Origin: Paracrocinitomix mangrovi
GTDB lineage: Bacteria > Bacteroidota > Bacteroidia > Flavobacteriales_D > Crocinitomicaceae
Assembly: GCF_019740355.2 (NCBI RefSeq)
Contig: NZ_CP091819.1
Span: 2,542,001-2,606,000, forward strand
DNA length: 64,000 nt
Direction of reading: 5' to 3'
In this document: positions 7,493 to 17,035 of the stretch, piece after piece
Layout of the letters: the number at the start of each line of letters is the position of its first letter
Numbering within the stretch: position 1 is the first letter of the stretch
The notes under the pieces: generated by a model
What the model was told of the DNA's origin: nothing
Seen by the model: the letters and a program-made list of their open reading frames with translations, nothing else
Database searches by the model: none
Program-made: the position numbers and the translations under genes

Positions 7493-10453
7493 TTACATTA
7501 TTCTAAAATCATTGTTGAGATTTTCTACCCTTGAAGTTGGATTTTGCTTCCCTTCTGACATCTTCACAACTTCCTTATAAATGTATTTTTGCAGTTCAGA
7601 AAGCATGATCACTCTATCTCCATTCAAATCTGCCTCTTTTTGTCTCAATCCTTTCAACAAGCTATAAGTAAACACACCATTGTTCCACTCATCACCTTCA
7701 ATCGCAAATTCTGCTCCTCCTGCCGAAGAAATAACCGTTGAACCGTTATTTAATCGCATATCCGCAAATAAAGATTGTGACAGTTCAAAACTGTTGATAT
7801 CGTATTTGTTTTCAACTGTTAAGTCACCTGATCTAAAAATAATTTCTTCATGATCATCTGTTTCAATTACATTTTGAATTACCTCATCTTTATCAATTTC
7901 TCCGGAATGACAGGCATCTAAAAACATCACTTTTTTTCTTGATTTAGATGCATCCATGATCTCTTCAAATAATTCATAAGGAATTCCCTTTTCTGAAGGA
8001 TTGGTAAAATCCATATCATGCGAAGCGTAGTAATAGTCAAGCTTTGCATCCAACACCCCATGTCCGGCAGCAAAAAATATCAAAACATCATTTTCACCTG
8101 ATTGCCCTGCAAAATCTTTTAATGCCTGAACGTTTTCAAGCGTTACTTCATCATCTGTCAACAGCTTTGTTTGTATGTATTGCAAATCCAAAATCTTCTC
8201 TAATCGAAACAAATTGACAATGTCATGTGCATCCTTTTCTGCATACTTCAAATTGTATTTTTCTTGCTGGTATTTTGAAACTCCCAAGGCAATTAAATAC
8301 ATCTGAGATTTGGCTTTTTTCTGATGAGATTCAATTTCAATAGTTTGTTTATAGGAAGAAACGCCATGTTCATTCGTGGCATAAATTTGAATAGTATTTG
8401 TTCCGGGATTTAACTTGATGTTATGTTTACCTTCATACGTATTGCCGGACAATTTTTTACCAAACCTGCCAAATTCAGGAACCCCATTTACTCTAATATG
8501 CAATCTATCTAATTCATGATTAAAGTCCTGACAATTTATCTCCAAATCAAGTGATTCAGATTTTTTGGTTCTGATAAGTTCCCTATTTACAATCATATCA
8601 GGAAGTTCCTGCATCATATCAATATCTTCTTCATTGATTCCAAGCTTTTTTAATCTTTTCAAATAAGCCGCATAATATGCCATGACATATTGATCATCAA
8701 AATAAGGAAGTGATTTAGCAACAATATCCGGTCGATTGTATTTCAAATCAAATTGATCAAATGAATAAAGTCGATTATTGAGTTTGAATCCAATATATTC
8801 CAATGCATTCTTTGAAGCAAAATAAAACCCTGATTTGTCCAGATAAACGAATTGACCATCACCGAAAGCTCCATAAACAGTTAGTAAATCACCTGTTGAA
8901 ATATCCCAAAAGCGAATCATCCCATCCCAACTTGCAGTTGCTACATAATTGTACACCGGGTTGATTGCAACAGAAGTGACCAAATCTGAATGGCCGGTTT
9001 TAAGTTGATGAATAACTTTATTGGTCTTTAAATCTGTGATAAAAAGCACATCTCCTTTAACTTCTGCACGAACCTGGATACTGTCATTTTCAGTAATTAG
9101 CTGTGTTTTATCTACGAAATAAAACTCATTGTGATAAATCTCTTTTTTCAGATCCTTGATGTACTGATCAATTTTCTCTGATTGGTTTTTAACCTTGTCC
9201 AATTCCAACAAGTTTTCTTTAGCATACCAATACAGTTTATACTCTTCAACTTTATCAAAAGCACCTTCATGAACGAGAGAATTAATAGTGTAAAGCGTAT
9301 TAAAAACTATTGTGTCTGCTCCAACTTCTTCTATATTTTCAATTGCATACCTACTGAAATTTGACAGAATTTGTGATTTAGGCCGCATGATATTGACAAT
9401 GGTCGTATTTGAAATCAGATTAGTTTTTCTAACACTTCCATTATTGAAGGCAATTACAATTGTTGAACCGTCTTTTGTAAATGCAATATCATTGATTTGC
9501 TGTACTCTTCCTTTTAGCGATTTTGTTACCTTATTTGTTTCTAATTCCCAAATAACTACAGTGCTGTTTTGGCCACATGTAGCAAGAAGTTTACCGTTAT
9601 TTGAAAGCGTAATGTCTTTGATTTTACCATGCTGCATTTTGTATTTACCCAAACTCTTCCACTTTCTTTTTCTATTAACAATTTGCACGTTTCCGGCATT
9701 ATCAGCCAAAAACACTTTATCCTTATTAAATTCTACTGCATTTATGGAATTAAGCATCCAGTCTGTTGAAGCAGATTTTCTTTTACGACTTGCTATGGTG
9801 TATTCTACAACACGACCATCATTGGTCGAGAAAAACAACTTTTCATTTTTTTCAAAATCAATGTCTTCTGCGGCACTAACAAATTTTCTTATCAGCTTTT
9901 TTTCCTTGATGTTAATGAGATACATGAAATATTCATTGGCCCCACCAAAAGCTATTAATTCTGCATTTTCAGAAATACCTATTGCCGTGTAAAGTTCTTT
10001 TGCTTCAAAATCAAGCTCCTCAACTGCATAATCTTTCAAATCAACAAAAGACAGTTTTTCACCACCAACAATCAAGCGGTTATTTGTATGATCTAACAAT
10101 ACTGTTCCAAGTGGATAATCAAACTTAATTTTCTTTTGAATAGACTCGCCCAAAAGATTCCATACTATTAAAGTAGAATCATGAGATACAGAGTATAGGT
10201 TTTTACCGTCTTGAGATATTGAAATTCCAGTAACAGGCTTAGAATGTGCCAGTAATACTCCAAATTGTTTGGAAGTCAGCAGATCCCAAATAACTATTTT
10301 ATGATCTGCACCCGCCGTAATTACTCTTTTATCATCCGGAGTAAAGATGACTTCATTAATCATTCCTGCATGACCGGTTTGAACGGTCAATTGAACATCC
10401 TGACTATGCGCAGACGCAGCGTAAAAAACTAATATTAGATATAACCACCTCAT
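7493..10453 (-). CDS. Exported WD40-repeat protein with C-terminal caspase (C14) domain
   Basis: 986 residues. A signal peptide (MRWLYLILVFYAASAHSQ) is followed by WD40 repeats. The first two are clear (residues about 25-100, ending in IVIWDL and LIVWNL), more degenerate blades follow to about 350, and one strong late repeat, TSVAINPVYNYVATASWDGM...FWDI, lies near 490-530. An Ig-like segment (about 640-710) leads to a caspase-like peptidase domain from about 718 to the end. Its catalytic dyad is visible as His798 in FFAAGHG and Cys848 in FLDACHSG. Bacterial caspase homologues (orthocaspases) usually cleave after Arg or Lys; the specificity here is unknown. The WD40 propeller would serve as a binding scaffold. 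Export places the protease in the periplasm or at the surface rather than in a cytoplasmic death pathway. It is followed after one base by the barrel-like gene. Confidence 0.9.
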   Translation of the reverse strand: MRWLYLILVFYAASAHSQDVQLTVQTGHAGMINEVIFTPDDKRVITAGADHKIVIWDLLTSKQFGVLLAHSKPVTGISISQDGKNLYSVSHDSTLIVWNLLGESIQKKIKFDYPLGTVLLDHTNNRLIVGGEKLSFVDLKDYAVEELDFEAKELYTAIGISENAELIAFGGANEYFMYLINIKEKKLIRKFVSAAEDIDFEKNEKLFFSTNDGRVVEYTIASRKRKSASTDWMLNSINAVEFNKDKVFLADNAGNVQIVNRKRKWKSLGKYKMQHGKIKDITLSNNGKLLATCGQNSTVVIWELETNKVTKSLKGRVQQINDIAFTKDGSTIVIAFNNGSVRKTNLISNTTIVNIMRPKSQILSNFSRYAIENIEEVGADTIVFNTLYTINSLVHEGAFDKVEEYKLYWYAKENLLELDKVKNQSEKIDQYIKDLKKEIYHNEFYFVDKTQLITENDSIQVRAEVKGDVLFITDLKTNKVIHQLKTGHSDLVTSVAINPVYNYVATASWDGMIRFWDISTGDLLTVYGAFGDGQFVYLDKSGFYFASKNALEYIGFKLNNRLYSFDQFDLKYNRPDIVAKSLPYFDDQYVMAYYAAYLKRLKKLGINEEDIDMMQELPDMIVNRELIRTKKSESLDLEINCQDFNHELDRLHIRVNGVPEFGRFGKKLSGNTYEGKHNIKLNPGTNTIQIYATNEHGVSSYKQTIEIESHQKKAKSQMYLIALGVSKYQQEKYNLKYAEKDAHDIVNLFRLEKILDLQYIQTKLLTDDEVTLENVQALKDFAGQSGENDVLIFFAAGHGVLDAKLDYYYASHDMDFTNPSEKGIPYELFEEIMDASKSRKKVMFLDACHSGEIDKDEVIQNVIETDDHEEIIFRSGDLTVENKYDINSFELSQSLFADMRLNNGSTVISSAGGAEFAIEGDEWNNGVFTYSLLKGLRQKEADLNGDRVIMLSELQKYIYKEVVKMSEGKQNPTSRVENLNNDFRIM

Positions 10454-10514
10454 TTAGCTTCACTTCCGGTTCTAATATAAGCAATTTGAGGTTTATCTGT
10501 TTGGATTGCAACTA

Positions 10515-11813
10515 TTAACCCTGAAACAAGGTGTCTAGTGCGTCACAAAAATCTGCGGCAACTTGATCTAAAACCTCAACCGTGTGAGCAGCAGAAACAA
10601 ATCCAACTTCATATCCAGAAGGACCAAGATAAATTCCTTTGTCTAACAAAATGGCGTATAGTTTTTTGAAATCTTCCATAGATTCAGCTCTAATTTCAGC
10701 TGCACTTCTAATTGCCTCGCTATCAGAAAAGGCCAACCAAAATATAGATCCAATTGAAAACATTTCAAAAGTATATCCTTTAACAGCCGCATGAGCATTG
10801 ATTTTTCCCACAAAAGCTTGTGTTCTAGCTTCTTGATCTGTGTAGAAATCGTTTTTTAAACATTCTGATAATTGTGCGATTCCGGCCGCCATTGCTACAG
10901 GATTTCCGGATAAGGTTCCTGCTTGATATACATTTCCCATTGGGCTGATATGATTCATGATTTCATTTGAAGCTCCATAAGCCCCAACAGGTAATCCTCC
11001 ACCAATAATTTTACCATAGCTGATAATATCCGGTTGAATATCATACAACTCTGCTGCTCCGGAAAATGCCACTCTAAATCCAGAAATCACCTCATCAAAA
11101 AACAACAAAATGCCATTTTCAGTACATACTTTTCTCAAAAATTGTAGATACTCCTTCGTTTGAATCAACAATCCATTATTTGCAGGAATTGGTTCAATGA
11201 TAATGCAAGCAATCTCATCTTTATATTTTGAGATAGCCTCATTCACGGCCGCTTCATCATTCAATGGTAAAACAATTGTTTCTTTTGAAAATGACTCAGG
11301 AACACCGGCACTTGATGAGGTACCAAAAGTTGCTAATCCTGAACCTGCCTTAACTAAAAGTGAATCTGCATGACCATGGTAACAACCATCAAACTTGATA
11401 ATTTTATCTCTCCCCGTGAAACCCCTCGCTAATCTAATCCCTGACATCACAGCTTCTGTTCCACTGCTTACAAATCTGATTTTATCAATGAAACGGTTAT
11501 TACTTAAAATTAAATCACCCAGTTCATTTTCTAATTTTGTAGGCGCACCAAATGAAGTTCCATTTTGCAAAGTTTCTTCAATTTTGGTACGAACTTTAGG
11601 ATTGTTATGTCCTAAAATAAGCGGACCCCAACTACAACAAAAATCGATAAACTCATTATCATCTTCGTCCCATATTCTACATCCATCACCTTTTTTGATG
11701 AACAATGGAACCCCATCTACAGATTTAAATGCCCTAACTGGAGAATTTACTCCACCGGGAAATAAGTTTTTAGCTTTATTAAAGAGTTGTTCAGAATTTT
11801 GTCTGTTGATCAT
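10515..11813 (-). CDS. hemL: Glutamate-1-semialdehyde 2,1-aminomutase
   Basis: 432 residues, the full length of the family. The enzyme converts glutamate-1-semialdehyde to 5-aminolevulinate in the C5 route of tetrapyrrole (heme) synthesis, using PLP in the cytoplasm. The N-terminal LFPGGVNSPVRAF signature is typical, the phosphate-binding region SSGTEAVMSGIRLARG lies at 116-131, and the PLP lysine is K268 in SYGKIIGGGLPVGAYG. The other heme genes are not in the window. The divergent neighbour is kynU, and the 133-base gap between them carries possible promoter elements for both. Confidence 0.97.
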   Translation of the reverse strand: MINRQNSEQLFNKAKNLFPGGVNSPVRAFKSVDGVPLFIKKGDGCRIWDEDDNEFIDFCCSWGPLILGHNNPKVRTKIEETLQNGTSFGAPTKLENELGDLILSNNRFIDKIRFVSSGTEAVMSGIRLARGFTGRDKIIKFDGCYHGHADSLLVKAGSGLATFGTSSSAGVPESFSKETIVLPLNDEAAVNEAISKYKDEIACIIIEPIPANNGLLIQTKEYLQFLRKVCTENGILLFFDEVISGFRVAFSGAAELYDIQPDIISYGKIIGGGLPVGAYGASNEIMNHISPMGNVYQAGTLSGNPVAMAAGIAQLSECLKNDFYTDQEARTQAFVGKINAHAAVKGYTFEMFSIGSIFWLAFSDSEAIRSAAEIRAESMEDFKKLYAILLDKGIYLGPSGYEVGFVSAAHTVEVLDQVAADFCDALDTLFQG

Positions 11814-11833
11814 ACCGTTTATTTGATAGTTCG

Positions 11834-11887
11834 TATCTTTGTGGTCAGCTCAAAAAATGCCTCGATAAAGATTGGGGCACAAATTTA
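11834..11887. promoter_or_regulatory. Possible divergent promoter elements, hemL/kynU
   Basis: TATCTTTG at 11834-11841 (plus strand) and TAAATTTG at 11880-11887 read on the minus strand both fit the Bacteroidota -7 consensus TAnnTTTG. Neither has a TTG at the usual 19-21 base spacing, so they are candidates only. If both are used, the two leaders would overlap by about 25 bases. Confidence 0.3.
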
Positions 11888-11946
11888 ATAAGAATCAAGA
11901 TGGAATAGGGATGTAAATTGCACATCATTCCAACAATTGTGATAAA

Positions 11947-13236
11947 ATGACCATGATAGCGCAAAAAAATTCTATTCAATATGCGGAGAATTTGGATCAA
12001 CAAGATCCTCTAGCTCATTATCGCGAAAAGTTTTACATCCCTCAAATCAATGGAGAAGACAGTGTTTACTTTACTGGAAATTCATTGGGACTTCAGCCAA
12101 AATCAGTTAAAGATTATTTACAACAAGAATTAGATGATTGGGCCAAATATGGTGTGGAAGGGCATTTTGATGCTAAGAAACCATGGTTTGCCTATCATGA
12201 ATTTCTAACTCCTAAAATTGCAAAAATTGTAGGTGCCTTAGATTCAGAAGTAGTTGTTACACATAGTTTAACTACTAACCTGCATTTATTAATGGTAAGT
12301 TTTTACCGCCCTACAAAGGAAAGATTTAAAATAATCTGTGAGGCAAAAGCTTTTCCATCAGATCAATACGCTTTAGAATCTCAAGTAAAATTTCACGGTT
12401 TTGATCCTAAAGACGCCATTGTAGAAATTGCACCAAGAGAAGGTGAACACACAATTAACGAGGAGGACATTTACAAAGCCATTGAGGAAAATGCTGACTC
12501 TGTTGCACTTGTAATGTTTGGAGGTGTAAACTACTATACTGGACAATTATTTGACCTTGAAAAAATTACAGCTGCTGGTCACAAAGCTGGTGCAGTAGTT
12601 GGATTTGATTTAGCCCATGCAGCCGGAAATGTGATTTTAAAACTTCATGATTGGGGAGTAGATTTTGCTGCTTGGTGTTCGTACAAATATTTAAACTCAA
12701 GTCCGGGTGGAGTATCGGGTATGTTTGTTCATCAAAAACATGAATATAAACCAGAATTACCGAGATTTGCAGGATGGTGGGGTTACGACAAAGACACTAG
12801 ATTTTTGATGGAACCCGGTTTTGTTCCAATGAAAGGAGCAGAAGGTTGGCAATTGAGCAACGCTCCTATTTTAGGAATGGCCGCTCATTTAGCATCACTA
12901 GACATTTTTGACGAAGTAGGTATGGAAAAATTGAGAGCTAAAAGCGATCAATTAACGGCATATTTAGAAGAAATAATTGACGACATATCTGCCAGAAAAG
13001 GGCATTTATGCGAATTTGAAATCATCACACCAAGAAATCAAAAGGAAAGAGGAGCTCAACTTTCAATATTGGCCCATGGTAAAGGAAAGGCCATGTTTGA
13101 CTCACTCACAAAACAAGGTGTAATTGCAGATTGGAGAGAACCCAATGTAATTAGAATTGCACCTGTTCCTCTTTATAATTCATTTGTTGATATTTATAAA
13201 TTTGGTGAACGCCTTGAAAAGGCAATAGAAGAATAG
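11947..13236 (+). CDS. kynU: Kynureninase
   Basis: 429 residues. This PLP enzyme cleaves kynurenine to anthranilate plus alanine and 3-hydroxykynurenine to 3-hydroxyanthranilate plus alanine. Family marks are [10 protein letters not shown] near residue 43, FDLAHAAGN near 220 and the PLP lysine K247 in [32 protein letters not shown] follows as in known kynureninases. Two ATG codons are possible (11947 and 11953); the first is used here. The small membrane protein starts three bases after the stop and kmo follows, so the three genes form one unit for tryptophan breakdown or for NAD or quinolinate precursors. Confidence 0.96.
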   Translation: MTMIAQKNSIQYAENLDQQDPLAHYREKFYIPQINGEDSVYFTGNSLGLQPKSVKDYLQQELDDWAKYGVEGHFDAKKPWFAYHEFLTPKIAKIVGALDSEVVVTHSLTTNLHLLMVSFYRPTKERFKIICEAKAFPSDQYALESQVKFHGFDPKDAIVEIAPREGEHTINEEDIYKAIEENADSVALVMFGGVNYYTGQLFDLEKITAAGHKAGAVVGFDLAHAAGNVILKLHDWGVDFAAWCSYKYLNSSPGGVSGMFVHQKHEYKPELPRFAGWWGYDKDTRFLMEPGFVPMKGAEGWQLSNAPILGMAAHLASLDIFDEVGMEKLRAKSDQLTAYLEEIIDDISARKGHLCEFEIITPRNQKERGAQLSILAHGKGKAMFDSLTKQGVIADWREPNVIRIAPVPLYNSFVDIYKFGERLEKAIEE

Positions 13237-13239
13237 GTT

Positions 13240-13458
13240 ATGGAACCTTCATATGATCCGCAATTTTTTGCACACTATTTATCAGGACAGGCGACAGAAA
13301 TGAAGCCCATGGTAAACTTAATGGCACAGGTATTTGTTATTTTGGTGGCTGGAATTGTGCTATGGAGGATAAGTGCCGTATTCAGCAAAAAAACCAAACA
13401 GAGAAGACAAAATATCTTTGCTGAATCTAAATTTCAAAATTGGAAAAACAACCGTTAA
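13240..13458 (+). CDS. Small single-pass membrane protein between kynU and kmo
   Basis: 72 residues with one membrane helix (about residues 28-47, LMAQVFVILVAGIVLWRISAV) followed by a very basic tail (KKTKQRRQ). It starts three bases after the kynU stop, and its TAA stop overlaps the kmo start codon by one base (TAATG), which points to translational coupling and a real gene. I do not recognise a family. It might anchor the kynurenine enzymes at the membrane, but that is inference from context only. Confidence 0.7.
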   Translation: MEPSYDPQFFAHYLSGQATEMKPMVNLMAQVFVILVAGIVLWRISAVFSKKTKQRRQNIFAESKFQNWKNNR

Positions 13459-14801
13459 TGGAAAAAAATGCAATTATAGTTGGAGCCGGTTTAGTTGGCT
13501 CGTTATGGGCAGTATATCTAGCAAAAGCCGGTTATAATGTTAAAATCTACGAAAAGAGATCTGATATTAGAAAAGCAGAAATCTCAGCTGGTAAATCTAT
13601 CAATCTTGCACTTTCTACCAGAGGATGGAAAGCGTTAAAAGAAGTAGGTGTAGACGTAGAGATTGAACCAATTGCAATTCCTATGTATGGCAGAATGATG
13701 CACAGTTTGGAAGGAGAGCAAACTTTTCAACCATACGGAAAAGAAGATCAAGCTATTTTCTCTGTTTCAAGAGGTGATTTAAATGCTAAAATGATGGACA
13801 TTGCTGAAGAGCATGGAAATGCCCAAATCTTTTACAACCACTCTTGCATAGATGTAGATTTAGAAAACGGCATTGTATATCTAGAAAATAAAGAAACTGG
13901 TGAAACTGTTAAAGATAAAGCAGACGTAATATTTGGAGCAGATGGTGCCTTTTCTGCCATTAGATACAATGGACTGCAAAAATTAGACAGATTTGATTAT
14001 TCACAAGATTATATAGATGATGGATATAAGGAATTATTACTTCCAGCCAATCCAGACGGATCTTATAAATTGGATAAAAACGCTTTACATATTTGGCCAA
14101 GAGGCAGATTTATGTTGATTGCTTTGGCCAATGATGATGGATCATTTACTTGCACTTTGTTTATGCCTTTTGAAGGTGAAAATTCCTTTGAAGCCCTAAA
14201 AACTGATGCAGATGTAGATAGATTTTTCAAAGCTACTTTCCCTGATTTTTATGAAATGTTTCCAGAATTAATTCAAAGCTGGCACGATCATCCACTGTCT
14301 TCTTTGGCTATAATTAGATGTTATCCCTGGACGCATGGTAAAGTTGCTTTGATGGGAGATGCTGCACATGCCACAGTTCCTTTTTACGGGCAAGGCATGA
14401 ATGCTGGGTTTGAAGATTGCACAGTATTGTGGAATTTGATGCAAAAACACAAGGAAGATTGGCCTAAAGTTTTTGCAGAATATCAAACTAACAGAAAACC
14501 AGATGGTGATGCTGTTCAAGATTTGTCTGTTCAAAATTATTTGGTGATGAGGGATTATGTAGGAGATAAAACCTTTTTATTGCAAAAGAAAATTGAAGCC
14601 AGGTTTAGCAAACTGTACCCAGACAAGTGGATGCCGTTATACAGTCAGGTATCGTTTTCTTCAATCCGTTATTCAGAAGCCTGGAATGCCGGAGTGAAGC
14701 AAGACGCCATCATGAAAAAAGTAATGGATCGTCCGGATATTGAACAAGTTTGGGATAGTAAAGAAGTTGAGAATGAGATCCTTCGTTTACTTGAAGCGTA
14801 A
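13458..14801 (+). CDS. kmo: Kynurenine 3-monooxygenase
   Basis: 447 residues from the ATG at 13458. I prefer this to the in-frame TTG at 13440 because it couples to the preceding stop (TAATG) and starts six residues before the FAD-binding GAGLVG loop. The enzyme is a flavoprotein that hydroxylates L-kynurenine to 3-hydroxykynurenine using NADPH and oxygen. The FAD motifs are GAGLVGSLWAVYLAKAG (residues 9-25), the DG motif FGADGAFSAIR and the GD motif GDAAHATVPFYGQGMNAGFEDC-type loop in the second half. KSINLALSTRGW near 47 is characteristic of KMO. Together with kynU it makes 3-hydroxyanthranilate; tryptophan dioxygenase, formamidase and 3-hydroxyanthranilate dioxygenase are not in the window. 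Confidence 0.95.
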   Translation: MEKNAIIVGAGLVGSLWAVYLAKAGYNVKIYEKRSDIRKAEISAGKSINLALSTRGWKALKEVGVDVEIEPIAIPMYGRMMHSLEGEQTFQPYGKEDQAIFSVSRGDLNAKMMDIAEEHGNAQIFYNHSCIDVDLENGIVYLENKETGETVKDKADVIFGADGAFSAIRYNGLQKLDRFDYSQDYIDDGYKELLLPANPDGSYKLDKNALHIWPRGRFMLIALANDDGSFTCTLFMPFEGENSFEALKTDADVDRFFKATFPDFYEMFPELIQSWHDHPLSSLAIIRCYPWTHGKVALMGDAAHATVPFYGQGMNAGFEDCTVLWNLMQKHKEDWPKVFAEYQTNRKPDGDAVQDLSVQNYLVMRDYVGDKTFLLQKKIEARFSKLYPDKWMPLYSQVSFSSIRYSEAWNAGVKQDAIMKKVMDRPDIEQVWDSKEVENEILRLLEA

Positions 14802-14847
14802 AATTTCGTAACTTGTTAAGCTAACCGGCCTTATTTAAACCTGTAAG

Positions 14848-15690
14848 ATGAAAAGATTATTGTTCCTTTGCGCGCTTGTACTGGCAACTACAGTTTCCTA
14901 TAGCCAAATCATTTCTGACATAGAAAAACGTGGTAGAAAGAATAAAAATGACAACCCTTTTTCTGAAAAGAAAAATTGGGGAGATGCCATATGGAGCTAT
15001 CATGCCAGTTCTTACAGACCAATTGGTATACACGTTGATCCGGGATTGACATACATGATTGGAAATTCACCCAACGAACCTTCTGATGGAACCTACGAAT
15101 TAACTCCTAGCGGACTTCCGGGGTACTATTTGGAATTTGGAATGGAACACCTTTTCAAAAATTACAAAAAAATAGTCCATTACTTTGACTGGGGAGTTGG
15201 AGTTAAACATTTTGGTGGCCAAGAAAAATTAGAAATAGGAGGAACCACGTCCAGAGGTCAATTCAATTTTGGAAATGTATTTGCCAGAGCAGCTATTCAC
15301 AACGTTTGGCAAATCAACAAGTATAATTTTATTGACAATTCAATTGGCGCAAATTTAGATTACAGAATCTATGGTGGAAATGAAGATCCTGATTATGCAC
15401 CTCCGGGAGGATACAACAATCAAAATCCACTGGTTGTACAATTGCACTATGCGTTAGGTTTTGGAATTAAAGTAAGGGACGGGTTTTTCATTGTTCCAAC
15501 AGTTCAAACACCAATTCTAACAGCCGTTCAATGGAATGGTTTTAATCCGGGTCATACCTGGTTTCAAAGTAGATATCAACCTACCATTTTTACTATAAAA
15601 TTTGCCTGGTTATTCCCTAAAAAAGGATGCCCTGCTGTTTATGACAATGGTGAAGGTAAAAGATCTTCTGAGCAGTATCAAATGCAATAA
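14848..15690 (+). CDS. Exported protein of unknown function, probable outer-membrane barrel
   Basis: 280 residues. The signal peptide is MKRLLFLCALVLATTVSYSQ. A short charged linker (KRGRKNKNDN) precedes a beta-rich domain with repeated aromatic strands (YYLEFGMEHLF, YFDWGVGVKHFGG, QLHYALGFGIKV, IFTIKFAWLF), consistent with a small barrel. The chain ends in a hydrophilic tail (KRSSEQYQMQ) rather than an aromatic strand. I do not recognise a family. It lies 46 bases after kmo and could be transcribed with it, although no functional link is evident. Confidence 0.7.
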   Translation: MKRLLFLCALVLATTVSYSQIISDIEKRGRKNKNDNPFSEKKNWGDAIWSYHASSYRPIGIHVDPGLTYMIGNSPNEPSDGTYELTPSGLPGYYLEFGMEHLFKNYKKIVHYFDWGVGVKHFGGQEKLEIGGTTSRGQFNFGNVFARAAIHNVWQINKYNFIDNSIGANLDYRIYGGNEDPDYAPPGGYNNQNPLVVQLHYALGFGIKVRDGFFIVPTVQTPILTAVQWNGFNPGHTWFQSRYQPTIFTIKFAWLFPKKGCPAVYDNGEGKRSSEQYQMQ

Positions 15691-15765
15691 ATAGATACTA
15701 CACTTTAATAAAATTTAATACTGAGGAACTAATTTTTTAATTCCTAATTTATAACTTTGCTTATC

Positions 15766-16170
15766 ATGAGTGAAACCCAAACATTTTCTGCCGGTACGGT
15801 AGAGAGAATAGGCAATATTTTAAAAATTACTTACACTAAAAAGGAAGTAATTAGCATAGGTGATCAGAAAGAAATCACCGGAATCAGAGAAAAATTATTC
15901 GGTAAAGAAAAATACGTTTGTCTCGTAGACATGAGGGCTGAGAACTTACAATTTACAGATGAGGCAAGAAAGTACGTTACGTACAATAAAACAATCAAAA
16001 AACTTAGAATAGCCGAGGTATTATTGGTAAATAATTTTGCAGAAGAATTATTAATTCATTCCTATGTTAGGTTTGCCAGATCAGAAGATAAAGTGACTGT
16101 GATGAGCAATGAAGAAGATGCAATATTTTGGCTCAATACTCAGTATGACAAAGAAATGATTACCGCATAA
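15766..16170 (+). CDS. SpoIIAA/STAS-like cytoplasmic protein
   Basis: 134 residues from the ATG at 15766 (an in-frame TTG lies nine bases upstream). The layout of a strand pair, IGDQKEITGIREKLFGKEKYVCLVDMR, helix, then IAEVLLVNNFAEELLIHSYVRFA and a C-terminal EEDAIFWL, resembles the SpoIIAA/STAS-like fold of small Bacteroidota proteins that sit beside signalling genes. There is no membrane segment and no signal peptide. The function is unknown. It is convergent with the TonB gene, with a minus-strand terminator between them. Confidence 0.7.
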   Translation: MSETQTFSAGTVERIGNILKITYTKKEVISIGDQKEITGIREKLFGKEKYVCLVDMRAENLQFTDEARKYVTYNKTIKKLRIAEVLLVNNFAEELLIHSYVRFARSEDKVTVMSNEEDAIFWLNTQYDKEMITA

Positions 16171-16197
16171 AAAAGGCCACCCCTTAACGAGATGGCC
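16169..16197 (-). terminator. Terminator of the TonB gene
   Basis: Read on the minus strand, GGCCATC (16197-16191) pairs with GGTGGCC (16181-16175), allowing one G-T wobble, and is followed directly by six T residues. It lies 22 bases after the TonB stop. Confidence 0.75.
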
Positions 16198-16218
16198 CAT
16201 CAATTTAATTATAAGATT

Positions 16219-16920
16219 TTATTTAGGTAATTGAAAGTTGATCGGTAAAGTAAATCTAACTCTCACCGGTTTTCCAGCTTGTTCACCCGGTTTCCATTTC
16301 GGCATTTTTTTAACCACTCTTTTACCCTCTTTTGCAAAAGCTTCATATTGTGATTTTACTACCTCAACGTTTGAAATAGATCCGTCTTCGTTTACGACAA
16401 ACTGTACATAAACCAAATCTGACAACCCCATGTCTATCATGTCCTGAGGATAATCTATTTCTTTTTGTAACCATTTGCTCATTGCTTCCAAACCACCAAT
16501 GAATTCAGGCTCAAAATCTGGAACATCAACAATGCCACCAGTTGGCTCTATAAGTTGTCCCGGATCAATTGGCCCGATACCTGTTAAGTCATTTGGATCA
16601 AATGTAATATCAGGGTCTGTTACCACTACTGCTCCTTCATTAGGATTTCGTGAGCCCTCAACAACATTTTCTAAATTAACTGCTTGCGCCTTTTGTTGTT
16701 CTTGCTTAGGCTGTTCTTTTTGGTTATACAGATCTTCATCAATAGGATCTATATAAGTAATACTTGGTCCTTCATCAAAAACAACAACTCTTTCTTCTGA
16801 TACACCTGAAGTGTATTCAAATGCCACCAGGCACATTGCACCAGATAAAAGCAGTCCGATTTGAAAAAACGCAAATCGCTTGCGTTCTAAATTCGCTTTT
16901 TTGGATTTTTTTGCGATCAT
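16219..16920 (-). CDS. TonB family energy-transducing protein
   Basis: 233 residues: a cytoplasmic basic N-terminus, one membrane anchor (about residues 19-36), a periplasmic linker with a KEQPKQEQQKAQ stretch, and a C-terminal TonB domain from about residue 140. The domain shows FIGGLEAMSKWLQKEI, YVQFVVNEDGSISNVEVVKS, and the end WKPGEQAGKPVRVRFTLPI, all typical of Bacteroidota TonB proteins. Such proteins couple the ExbBD proton-motive complex to outer-membrane receptors. ExbB and ExbD are not nearby, so the receptor served is unknown. Confidence 0.9.
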   Translation of the reverse strand: MIAKKSKKANLERKRFAFFQIGLLLSGAMCLVAFEYTSGVSEERVVVFDEGPSITYIDPIDEDLYNQKEQPKQEQQKAQAVNLENVVEGSRNPNEGAVVVTDPDITFDPNDLTGIGPIDPGQLIEPTGGIVDVPDFEPEFIGGLEAMSKWLQKEIDYPQDMIDMGLSDLVYVQFVVNEDGSISNVEVVKSQYEAFAKEGKRVVKKMPKWKPGEQAGKPVRVRFTLPINFQLPK

Positions 16921-17035
16921 AATTAAAAAATTTAGTTAAACAATACAAAGCAAATTGCAATCGTTGTGCCAAATTTTTAATTAATTGATTTACTGTTACT
17001 TAGAAGGGGTTTAAAAGTTAATTTTTTGTTAATGC

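Noticed and set aside
9312-9992. 226-codon plus-strand frame opposite the WD40-caspase gene
   Set aside because: Long for a shadow, but the minus-strand gene has clear WD40 and caspase motifs, and this frame shows only hydrophobic low-complexity sequence.
7493-10453. Caspase-like gene as part of a defence (CRISPR-caspase or abortive infection) system
   Set aside because: The protein is exported, no CRISPR array or defence genes lie nearby, and the neighbour is an outer-membrane-type protein.
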